Positions 43,805 through 51,314 of a stretch of 55,578 nt of DNA are shown piece by piece. Position 1 is the stretch's first letter. The number at the start of each line of letters is the position of its first letter. The notes beneath the pieces are model-generated. The model was given only the letters and a program-made list of their open reading frames with translations. It made no database searches and was not told the origin of the DNA. The translations under genes and the position numbers were made by a program. The DNA lies in contig JACPUP010000029.1 of NCBI GenBank assembly GCA_016192205.1, forward strand, positions 1-55,578, given 5' to 3'. Origin of the DNA: Candidatus Kerfeldbacteria bacterium (lineage in GTDB: Bacteria; Patescibacteriota; Patescibacteriia; SBBC01; JACPUP01).

Positions 43805-44926
43805 ATGGTCGAGCGCCGGACTTGGGTCGAAATTCACCAGCGCAGCCTGCATTCGAATCTCCTTCAGTACCAACGTCTGCTGCCGAAAAACGTCAAAATT
43901 GCCCCAGTGATCAAGGCCAATGCCTATGGGCACGGAACCCTTGTGGTCGTTCAAACGCTCAAAAAATCGCCAATTTGGGGCTTCTGCGTGGCTTCAGGCG
44001 AAGAGGCGCTTGAACTGCGGCAGCACTTTTCACGCCGAATCCTCGTGCTCAGTTCTTGGCAACCGCGTGAACTGCCAGACCTCATCCGCGCCCGCATCGA
44101 CCTCGTCGTCTGGGATACGGCCGCTGCCCGCCAGGCGCACCGCATTGCCACAAGGATTGGCACGCGAGCGCGGGTGCATGCGAAGATTGACACTGGGGCA
44201 GGCCGGATCGGCGTGCTCCCAGACGCTGCCCCGACATTCCTCAATGAACTGCAGCGCTTCTCCGGAATCAAACTCGCGGGTGTGTTCACCCACTTCGCCG
44301 CGGTTGAAGAGAACCAAATCCGCTTTACGCAGCTCCAGCTGCGGCGCTTTCGTGAGGTCACGCAATCGCTTCCACCAAGCGTCGAGCGGCACACGGCCAG
44401 CACCGCGGCCATCACGCGGGCCCGCCAGTCCTGGCACAGTTTCGTTCGGCTCGGCATCGGACTCTACGGCCTCTGGCCATCCGCAGCGACCAAACGCTAT
44501 GCCCGTCGCGATCGACTGGGGGTATCACTCACGCCCGTGCTGAGTTGGAAAACGCACGTGCTCCAAGTCAAGCGCATTCCACGGGGCACCACGGTCGGCT
44601 ACGGCCGCACGTTCCACGCCACGCGTCCCACCACGCTTGGCATCATCCCGATTGGCTACTGGGATGGCTTCGATCGGAGCTTGAGCAACAATGGCGCGGC
44701 GCTCGTGCGCGGGAAACGGGTACGCGTCGCCGGCCGCGTCTCGATGAACCTGACCATGCTCGATCTGACGGACCTTCCCAACCCAAGGCCGGGCGATCTC
44801 GTCACGCTCATCGGAGAGAACGGCCGCGCCAGCGTGACCGCCGAGGCAATGGCCGCTGCCGCCGGCACCATCAACTACGAGGTCGTGACGCGCATTAACC
44901 CGCGGATCCCGAGAATCCTCGTATGA
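43805..44926 (+). CDS. alr: Alanine racemase
   Basis: A 373-residue PLP enzyme that makes D-alanine for the wall. The PLP lysine is K37 in VIKANAYGHG. The second catalytic residue, a Tyr, lies in TTVGYGRTF. GRVSMNLTMLDLTDLP matches the conserved C-terminal barrel. GGAG lies near the start (about four bases before the ATG), close for a Shine-Dalgarno site. ddl overlaps by four bases, so D-Ala is made and used in one operon. Confidence 0.95.
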   Translation: MVERRTWVEIHQRSLHSNLLQYQRLLPKNVKIAPVIKANAYGHGTLVVVQTLKKSPIWGFCVASGEEALELRQHFSRRILVLSSWQPRELPDLIRARIDLVVWDTAAARQAHRIATRIGTRARVHAKIDTGAGRIGVLPDAAPTFLNELQRFSGIKLAGVFTHFAAVEENQIRFTQLQLRRFREVTQSLPPSVERHTASTAAITRARQSWHSFVRLGIGLYGLWPSAATKRYARRDRLGVSLTPVLSWKTHVLQVKRIPRGTTVGYGRTFHATRPTTLGIIPIGYWDGFDRSLSNNGAALVRGKRVRVAGRVSMNLTMLDLTDLPNPRPGDLVTLIGENGRASVTAEAMAAAAGTINYEVVTRINPRIPRILV

Positions 44927-45966
44927 AACGTCGCCTCCGCCTCGGCATCCTCTTCGGTGGCCGTTCGGCCGAGCATGAGATCTCCATTGCGTCGGCCCGG
45001 TCCGTCCTCCAGCACCTGGATCGGGCACGGTTCGACGTCGTGCCGATGGTCATTCGCCGTGACGGACGTTGGGTGACCGGTCCAGCCGCCCGGCAGCTCC
45101 TGGAGGGTCGCATGACGCCAGAACAGGGGGGTCGAGCGCTCGCCCAGGGGCCGTCGCCCGCTGATCCAACGCGTGGTTTGGATGTCGTGTTCCCCATCCT
45201 GCACGGCCGCGACGGCGAAGACGGCACGGTCCAAGGCATGCTGGAGCTCTTCGACGTGCCGTACGTCGGTTCAGGGGTACTGGCGTCAGCGCTCGGCTTG
45301 GATAAACTGCGGAGTCGCCGGTTATTCCGAGACGCCGGTCTCCACGTGCCGCGAACCATCGCCCTCTCTCGTCCGACGGTGAACCAAGCCACGCGCGCGG
45401 TTCGCTCGCTCGGACTGCCCGTCTTCGTCAAACCGAACCAGAGCGGCTCCAGCATCGGCGTCACGCGCGTTCAGGCGCTCACCGAACTCGCCACCGCCGT
45501 CCGCACGGCCCGGGAACACGACGATGACATTCTCATCGAGCAAGGCCTCCCTGGCCGGGAATTGACCGTGGCCGTCCTCGGCGACCGCAAGCCCCGCGCG
45601 TTACCCGTCATTGAGATCGTCCCCACGCATGGATTTTTCGACCTGTACGCCAAATACCGCGGAGTCGCGGCTGGCGAGACGCTGGAGCAGTGTCCGGCGA
45701 ACATCCCCGTCGCCGTGGCACGGCGCGTCCAGCACGCGGCCATCGCAGCGCACACGACACTCGGCTGCCGCGGTCTCACGCGGACAGACTTGATCCTCTC
45801 GCCGCGTGGCCGACTGACCGTCCTCGAGCTCAACACGATCCCAGGCTTCACTGCCGAGAGCCTGGCGCCGAAGTCCGCCCGCGCCGCTGGAATCCCGTTC
45901 ACGGCGCTTCTGAACCGGCTGATTGACGATGCCCTCCGAAGGTCGCGTCGGGGACGGAGCCGCTAG
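44923..45966 (+). CDS. ddl: D-alanine--D-alanine ligase
   Basis: A 347-residue ATP-grasp ligase. LFGGRSAEHEISIASA is the N-terminal signature, FVKPNQSGSSIGVTRV binds ATP, and ELNTIPGFT with its Glu and Asn binds Mg. It joins two D-alanines for the UDP-MurNAc pentapeptide. The ATGA overlap with alr ties the two steps. ftsQ begins at its end. Confidence 0.95.
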   Translation: MKRRLRLGILFGGRSAEHEISIASARSVLQHLDRARFDVVPMVIRRDGRWVTGPAARQLLEGRMTPEQGGRALAQGPSPADPTRGLDVVFPILHGRDGEDGTVQGMLELFDVPYVGSGVLASALGLDKLRSRRLFRDAGLHVPRTIALSRPTVNQATRAVRSLGLPVFVKPNQSGSSIGVTRVQALTELATAVRTAREHDDDILIEQGLPGRELTVAVLGDRKPRALPVIEIVPTHGFFDLYAKYRGVAAGETLEQCPANIPVAVARRVQHAAIAAHTTLGCRGLTRTDLILSPRGRLTVLELNTIPGFTAESLAPKSARAAGIPFTALLNRLIDDALRRSRRGRSR

Positions 45967-45967
45967 C

Positions 45968-46966
45968 ATGCTGCGGCGGAGATCCGGCCGCTCGTTCGTG
46001 CAACGTCGCGTTCCCCGTGAGCGCCTCCCGACAGCGCAACCACCTCGGCGCATCCCCGGACCGCTGACCGACCTCGCGGTCATCGTCACCCTCGGACTCC
46101 TGTTTTTGATTGTCTCGCTCCTGCCACCCTTCCGCCTTTCAGCCATCGAGGTGAGCGGCACCAAACGTTTGCGACCGGAGTACGTCGTCGACATTGCCCG
46201 ACAGCTCATGGGGCAACGGCGTTTGGGCATTCTGCCGAAGAGCTCCTACTTCTATTTCGATCCAGCCCAACTCCAGGAACAGCTCACCGCGAACCTCCAA
46301 CAGTTCGTCCCACTCGACGGCATAATCGTCACGAAGCGCTTCCCTCGGTTCGTCGCCATTGCGGTCCGGGAACTCGAGCCCGCTGCCATTTTAGTCGTCG
46401 GTGACGTTCCATTGCTCATCGATGCACACGGTACGTTGACCGGGGAGGGGAGTGAGGCCGATGTCGCGTCGCTGCCCACCATTGAGGAAACGAACGCGGT
46501 GCTCCTTCAATCCGGCGATCAAGCCCTGGCACCTTCAGTGACGGCTGCGGTCGGGCCGATCCGCGACGCCCTTACGGTCCGGGGTCTTGACCCCATAACC
46601 TTTGCCACCCCTCAACTGCGTTGCCCATTCGAAAACCCGAATGACCAGCCGCTGACTATCGAGCCGCAGCCCATCGATGAGGAAACGGCAGGGGATGCCG
46701 ACGCCAACACGAACCTGTCAATCGAAAAGGTCCTACCAGCGCCGGCACCAATCGCCGAGCAGCTCTGCGACCTTTCCGCCGCGCTGAAAGCCACGACCGA
46801 GCTCGAGGTCAGGACCGGCGAGGGGTGGAGGGTGCACTTGGATACGAGCCGGCCGTTTGAGCAATCACTCGATGCGCTCTTCCTGGCTCTCAACAACAAA
46901 CTCCGCGACCGGACGTCGCTTCACAGGATTGATCTGCGCTTCCTCCCGCGTCTTTACTATCAGTAG
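45968..46966 (+). CDS. ftsQ: FtsQ/DivIB-like cell division protein
   Basis: A 332-residue protein from the ATG at 45968. An Arg-rich cytosolic tail leads to one membrane helix (about 35-55). A POTRA domain (about 60-125) begins FRLSAIEVSGTKRLRPEYV. A beta domain follows. FtsQ/DivIB links early and late division proteins. ddl-ftsQ adjacency is common in bacteria. Two in-frame starts (TTG 45923, ATG 45929) would overlap ddl by more than 35 bases, so I prefer 45968, which has CGGAG 11 bases upstream. It ends at a convergent boundary. Confidence 0.8.
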   Translation: MLRRRSGRSFVQRRVPRERLPTAQPPRRIPGPLTDLAVIVTLGLLFLIVSLLPPFRLSAIEVSGTKRLRPEYVVDIARQLMGQRRLGILPKSSYFYFDPAQLQEQLTANLQQFVPLDGIIVTKRFPRFVAIAVRELEPAAILVVGDVPLLIDAHGTLTGEGSEADVASLPTIEETNAVLLQSGDQALAPSVTAAVGPIRDALTVRGLDPITFATPQLRCPFENPNDQPLTIEPQPIDEETAGDADANTNLSIEKVLPAPAPIAEQLCDLSAALKATTELEVRTGEGWRVHLDTSRPFEQSLDALFLALNNKLRDRTSLHRIDLRFLPRLYYQ

Positions 46967-47166
46967 GCACATGATATGCGGGGGAGGGGTGAAAACGGTT
47001 TAACAGGGGCGTAGTTATAGCTTAGTGTCGTAAAAGGTACATTTTATGAAGTCTAACATATTCCATATGGGTGGGGTAATGGACTACAGCCTTCCACTCC
47101 TACTTACCTGCGGGTGGAATGAGCAGTCCTCTTTCCTGTCGGAAATAAAGACGGCGACATGGAACT
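46967..47166. other. AT-richer convergent intergenic region with predicted hairpins
   Basis: This lies between two convergent genes and is visibly richer in A and T than the coding sequence. It contains nested complements: GGACT (47081-47085) with AGTCC (47125-47129), and TTCCAC (47092-47097) with GTGGAA (47114-47119). A second hairpin, TTTCC-TGTC-GGAAA, lies at 47132-47145. Neither is followed by a T-run on either strand, so these are not classical intrinsic terminators. A small ORF starting at 47046 runs into the minus-strand gene and has no coding character. A weak plus-strand promoter-like pair ending TACATT lies near 47038-47043. Confidence 0.4.
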
Positions 47167-48489
47167 TTACTGCAAATACCCTAATGGATCGACTGGAATG
47201 CCGTTCTCGCGCACCTCGAAGTGCAGGTGCGGTCCGGTCGTCCAAACGCCAGCGCCGGCCGTGCCGGGCAGTGCACCGGACAACCCAATGACGTCCCCCC
47301 GGCTGACGAACGTATCCTCGATGACCTTGACCGAGGACAGGTGCCCGTAGACCGTTGCCAGGCCATCGCCGTGAATGATGGTCACGTAGTTGTAGGCGGA
47401 ACGGGTGATCTCGCCTTGTGCGTTCCGAATCCAGTCGAGCCGGCGCGCAATCGCAACGTAGCCGTCGGACGCGGCCTTGACCGGCGTCCCTGGGGGTACG
47501 CGAATGTCAATGGCCGAGTGCTCGCCGATGCAGTTGCGATTCGTGCCGATGCAACGGAACGGGTAAGTCGGATCGCGGAAGTACGCGCTAATACCATTGT
47601 TGCTGTCGACCGGCCAGCGGAGCGGGCCCGTGCCGAGGATCCCTTCCTCCGGATTTTCGCCGAGCTGCTCGCGGACGCGGCGCTCGAGCGTTGAGATCTC
47701 GGCGTTTATGGCATCGGCTTCGGAACGAATGTCACCGAGGAGTTTTTCGAATTCCGCCTGGCTCGATTGGGTTTGGGTGAGTAATCGGTCTTGGTAGGCC
47801 TTCTGCTCATCCAGAGACTGGCGCTGGACCTCGAGTCGCTCCTTCGTCGTTTCGAGTTCGGCCCGCTTGCCGCCGAGATCCTCCTGGTTGACGCGGAGGT
47901 CGTGCCGCAACGCCACGAGTCGGTTCAGACCGAGTTCGACGTCTGATTGCATCTGGGTCAGATACTGCAGGGCGGAAAAGAACTTGGAGAACGACTGCTC
48001 AACGACGGCAACCTCGAGCATGGACCGCTGCTGCTCACGGTAGTACCGGCGCAAGAAGCTCGACAGCCGTTCGCGCTGGGCCGCAATCTCGTCCTCTTTC
48101 TCGGTAAGCTGCTTTTCGATGAGGCTGATTTCAAGACCGATGGTTGCGATCTCCGTCGCCGTCACCTCCAGGTTTACGGTTGACTGTTCGAGCTGCGTAC
48201 CTAAACGCGACACCTCGTTGGACAAGGTGATGGCCTCGCGCTCCTTCGCCCGAATCGTACCTTCGAACGCTTGCGCCTGCTGCTCGAGCTCTTGCACTTT
48301 CTGCCGGTGCTCGCTGATCTGCTGGTTCAGATCCAGCAGAGACGGGTCAGCGGGTGCGACCACCGGCGTATCCGTTTGCGCACGCACAGCGCCGCCAATG
48401 GTCAGGAAACCGGCGACCACAACCGCGGCTCCGATGAGGAGCACGGAGTGACGTTCACGTTGGTTTTGTGTTCGGGATCGCCCGGGCAT
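47167..48489 (-). CDS. Exported M23 peptidase / EnvC-like murein hydrolase activator
   Basis: A 440-residue protein. A signal or anchor helix (about 16-37, ending VRAQ) is followed by a long coiled coil (about 50-275), as in EnvC, NlpD and mycobacterial RipC-type activators. The C-terminal M23 domain keeps the zinc ligands: H324-x3-D328 (HSAID) and H421-L-H423. It may therefore cut peptidoglycan cross-bridges itself, unlike degenerate activators. It has its own promoter (48511-48539) and runs towards ftsQ. Confidence 0.9.
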   Translation of the reverse strand: MPGRSRTQNQRERHSVLLIGAAVVVAGFLTIGGAVRAQTDTPVVAPADPSLLDLNQQISEHRQKVQELEQQAQAFEGTIRAKEREAITLSNEVSRLGTQLEQSTVNLEVTATEIATIGLEISLIEKQLTEKEDEIAAQRERLSSFLRRYYREQQRSMLEVAVVEQSFSKFFSALQYLTQMQSDVELGLNRLVALRHDLRVNQEDLGGKRAELETTKERLEVQRQSLDEQKAYQDRLLTQTQSSQAEFEKLLGDIRSEADAINAEISTLERRVREQLGENPEEGILGTGPLRWPVDSNNGISAYFRDPTYPFRCIGTNRNCIGEHSAIDIRVPPGTPVKAASDGYVAIARRLDWIRNAQGEITRSAYNYVTIIHGDGLATVYGHLSSVKVIEDTFVSRGDVIGLSGALPGTAGAGVWTTGPHLHFEVRENGIPVDPLGYLQ

Positions 48490-48510
48490 TGCAAAACCTC
48501 GCGGAACACG

Positions 48511-48539
48511 AGTATAGCACGGTGTCGGTCTTACCGCAA
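48511..48539 (-). promoter_or_regulatory. Minus-strand promoter of the M23 peptidase gene
   Basis: On the minus strand, TTGCGG (48539-48534), a 17-base spacer and TATACT (48516-48511), with extended -10 TGC directly before. The -35 sits at the 3' end of gltX. The leader to the ATG at 48489 is about 15 bases. Confidence 0.62.
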
Positions 48540-49988
48540 TGCGTTTAAGCGCTCTTCGGCCACGGACAAACGCTGGAGTGCTTCAGCGCGGTCGAGTAAG
48601 GCGGTGGACTCGTACACGGGCGGGCTCACCGCTTGGCCGGTGATGGCCACGCGCGTGGTCCAGAGCACGCTCGTCCGGTCGCCCACCTGCTGACCAGCTT
48701 GATCGAGCCCTTGCCGAATCGCGTCAACGTTCCAGTGCGCTTCTGGAAGCACCTGCAACGCTTGGCGCGCAACTGCCAGACCGTCACGCGCTTGCGCAGC
48801 CGTGTGCTTCTTGGGTACGAGGAGCCTAGGCTCATAGGGAGGGAGCGCTTCGACAAAACCGATCAGCGCCGGAATATCCGCAAACCGCTTGACGCGCTCG
48901 CGCACAGCCCGGGCGAGCAGTGCGAACCACGGCGGCGGCCGCTCCCCTACCCCGGACGGGATCCGCTTGAGGTACATCTGCACCTGCGCACCATATTCGT
49001 CATCCGAAAACCGTCGCAAGTGCTGCAAGTTCATCCACGCGAGTTTCGTTTCGTCAAACACCGCGCCGGATGGCTGCACGCGTTCCAAGGAAAACGCGTG
49101 GATGAGCTCGTCGAGCGTGAAGAGTTCGCGTTCATCCCCGGGATTCCATCCAAGCAAGGCGAGGAAATTCGCGACGGCTGGCGGCACATACCCTTCGTCT
49201 TGAAACCGCTGGACGGAAAACGAACCGTGACGTTTCGAAAGTTTCGATCGATCCTTCCCCAGCAGCAGCGGCAAATGGGCGAACTGCGGTGGGGCCCATC
49301 CAAACGCCTGGTAAAGACAGAGGTGCTTCGGCAGCGACGGTAACCATTCCTCGCCGCGAATGACGTGGGAAATCTCCATGAGGTGGTCATCGACCACGTG
49401 CGCCAGGTGGTAGGTCGGAAAACCGTCGGACTTCATGAGCACGGTATCGTCAACCGTGCTGGCGGCGAACGAAACCTCGCCACGGATGAGGTCTCGGTGG
49501 GCGAACGTTCCCGATTCAGGGACTTTCAAGCGGATGACGGTCGGGGCCCCGCTCGCTCGGCGCTGCGACCGTTCCTCCTCGGTCAGGTCTCGACAGGTAC
49601 GGTCGTACATGGTGGCCACACTCCCTTGCGCGCGGAGCCGCGCCAATCGCTCGGTCGTGCAGTAGCACTCATAGGCATGCCCGGCGGCAACGAGCGTGGC
49701 CGCATGTTCACGGTACAATACCAGGCGCTCGGACTGGACATACGGTCTATGGGGTCCACCAACGGGCGGCCCTTCGTCCATCGTGATGCCAATCCACGCG
49801 AGCGCATCGAACATCCGCTGGTCGCTCCCGGGAACGAGCCGAGAGCGGTCCGTGTCCTCAATCCGCACGATGAACGTACCGCGATGCTGTCGCGCGAACA
49901 GGTAGTTGAACAGCGCGGTGCGCAAACTGCCGACGTGCGGTTCACCAGTCGGCGATGGAGCGAAGCGAACGCGAACGGGAGCAACCAT
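48531..49988 (-). CDS. gltX: Glutamyl-tRNA synthetase
   Basis: A 485-residue class I enzyme. The HIGH motif appears as HVGS in APSPTGEPHVGSLRT and KMSKS as KLSKR in DRSKLSKRHG. The Rossmann core and the C-terminal helical anticodon-binding domain are both present. It may be discriminating or non-discriminating; no gatCAB or glnS is in the window to decide. It starts nine bases after the wecG-like gene, in the same minus-strand operon. Confidence 0.96.
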   Translation of the reverse strand: MVAPVRVRFAPSPTGEPHVGSLRTALFNYLFARQHRGTFIVRIEDTDRSRLVPGSDQRMFDALAWIGITMDEGPPVGGPHRPYVQSERLVLYREHAATLVAAGHAYECYCTTERLARLRAQGSVATMYDRTCRDLTEEERSQRRASGAPTVIRLKVPESGTFAHRDLIRGEVSFAASTVDDTVLMKSDGFPTYHLAHVVDDHLMEISHVIRGEEWLPSLPKHLCLYQAFGWAPPQFAHLPLLLGKDRSKLSKRHGSFSVQRFQDEGYVPPAVANFLALLGWNPGDERELFTLDELIHAFSLERVQPSGAVFDETKLAWMNLQHLRRFSDDEYGAQVQMYLKRIPSGVGERPPPWFALLARAVRERVKRFADIPALIGFVEALPPYEPRLLVPKKHTAAQARDGLAVARQALQVLPEAHWNVDAIRQGLDQAGQQVGDRTSVLWTTRVAITGQAVSPPVYESTALLDRAEALQRLSVAEERLNALR

Positions 49989-49997
49989 ACGGATAGT

Positions 49998-50768
49998 CTA
50001 CCCGACTGCGAAGTCTCGGAGCAATTGCCGGACCCGATCCGCCAGCGCGAGCGCGGGGAACACAACGACCGCCGTGAAGATCCGAGCGACCCGCCGCGGT
50101 TGCTGGAGCAGCCGGTAAAGCCACTCGAGCCCAAGCTGATGCAGAAGACGAGGCGGTCGCGGCACCCGCTGGGACCAGTAATCAAAAGCGCCGCCCACGC
50201 CCATGAACACGGTGACGTTCGGCAGGACTGGCCGCTGGCGAGCGATCCACGCCTCCTGTTTGGGTGCGCCCAGCCCAACGACCACAACGTCAGCCTGGCG
50301 GCTCCGGATGCGGTCGAGCAACCCCTGGAGACCACCGGGGCTGTCACGGCCATCACCGGACTCTGCCCCAACAACCTGCAAGGCCGGGGACAAACGCTTG
50401 AGCTGGTCTGCAGCCGTGGCCGCCACGCCCGGTTCACCGCCAACGAAAAACACGCGCCGACGTGATTGCTCGGCTGCTTCGCACACGTCGAGGAGGAAGT
50501 CGACGCCGGTGATCCGCGTGAGCCGGACGCCCCACAGCAGTCGGGCGGCCAGGATGAGGCCGAACCCGTCGGGCAACCGAAGGTCGGCTGTCTGCAAGAG
50601 ACGACGGAACTCGCGGTCAACAGCCGCCCGCACGCAAAACTCCGGGTTCGGCGTCACGATCATCCGACCACTCCCCTCCTCTTTCAACCACGAACGGACG
50701 CGGGCCGCCGCTGCACTCCTCGATTGTCCGTGAAACGGCACGCCGAGAATCGTACACCGGTCATTCAT
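49998..50768 (-). CDS. WecG/TagA/CpsF-family glycosyltransferase
   Basis: A 256-residue GT26-family enzyme. TPNPEFCVRA, LPDGFGLILAA and VGLGAPKQEAWI are the conserved motifs; the Asp in PDG is the proposed catalytic base. Relatives add ManNAc or ManNAcA to a lipid-linked GlcNAc in wall teichoic acid or enterobacterial antigen synthesis. It could add a second sugar for the polymer exported by the cluster at 19-31 kb. Its start overlaps the thpR stop by four bases. Confidence 0.9.
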   Translation of the reverse strand: MNDRCTILGVPFHGQSRSAAAARVRSWLKEEGSGRMIVTPNPEFCVRAAVDREFRRLLQTADLRLPDGFGLILAARLLWGVRLTRITGVDFLLDVCEAAEQSRRRVFFVGGEPGVAATAADQLKRLSPALQVVGAESGDGRDSPGGLQGLLDRIRSRQADVVVVGLGAPKQEAWIARQRPVLPNVTVFMGVGGAFDYWSQRVPRPPRLLHQLGLEWLYRLLQQPRRVARIFTAVVVFPALALADRVRQLLRDFAVG

Positions 50769-51277
50769 ACGAGTGACAACCGTTCAAGAATCGTGAACCG
50801 CGGGCCGGCCGCTTCAAGCACGGACGACACGAGGCAGAGCGTACCAACGGTGAAACGGCAATCGGTTGCACGCTGATCCGTCACGGTATCCCGTCCCAAT
50901 CGAGCGAGCGTCACGTGCGGACGGAAGGGCTGGTCGCGGCGTGGCAACCCGAGCGTCGCGGCAGCGGCGTCGACGCGCGCGGCGAGTGTCATGAGTGCCG
51001 GCGACGTCTCAACCACACCGGCGAACGGTTGGCCCGGACGTGGCGGTCCGAAGCCCTTCACCCCCTGGATGGCGAGCGTTACCGCTCCGCTCCCAGTCAG
51101 CGGCGCGAGCGCACTCATGAGCTCATCTGCTGCGAACGGCGCATCGCCGAACCACCGCAGGGTCAGGTGGACGTTGTCGACCGGCACCGGACGCGCGCCT
51201 GACGGCAATGGAACCACGGTCAGGAGTTGCTCAACTGCCGGACGCGGCACAAACAGGGCCAAGAAGCGACGCAACAC
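50765..51277 (-). CDS. thpR: RNA 2',3'-cyclic phosphodiesterase (2H family)
   Basis: A 170-residue 2H phosphoesterase of the LigT/ThpR group. The two HxT motifs, HLTLRW and HVTLAR, form the active site. It starts at GTG 51277 (reading VLRRFLALFVP, like the canonical N-terminus). The longer frame upstream enters the divergent promoter and opposite gene. The likely start of transcription coincides with the GTG, so the mRNA may be leaderless. Substrates may be tRNA half or cyclic-phosphate ends. Confidence 0.86.
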   Translation of the reverse strand: MLRRFLALFVPRPAVEQLLTVVPLPSGARPVPVDNVHLTLRWFGDAPFAADELMSALAPLTGSGAVTLAIQGVKGFGPPRPGQPFAGVVETSPALMTLAARVDAAAATLGLPRRDQPFRPHVTLARLGRDTVTDQRATDCRFTVGTLCLVSSVLEAAGPRFTILERLSLV

Positions 51278-51278
51278 C

Positions 51279-51314
51279 TTGTCAGCATAGCACAGCTGCG
51301 GTATACTCGAGGAG
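51279..51314. promoter_or_regulatory. Compact bidirectional promoter
   Basis: On the plus strand, TTGTCA (51279-51284), a 17-base spacer and TATACT (51302-51307) drive the repeat-protein gene at 51315. On the minus strand an extended -10, TGCTATGCT (core 51289-51284), lies inside that spacer and points at the thpR GTG, but has no good -35. Only 37 bases separate the two start codons, so the two polymerases cannot bind at once. Confidence 0.55.

Noticed and set aside
47046..47291. Small plus-strand ORF (81 codons) in the ftsQ/M23 gap
   Set aside because: It runs into the 3' end of the M23 gene, has no promoter or ribosome site of quality, and its amino-acid make-up is not protein-like.
49365..50465. 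Plus-strand open frame of 366 codons over gltX and the wecG-like gene
   Set aside because: The minus strand encodes HVGS/KLSKR motifs and WecG motifs; the plus-strand frame has none.
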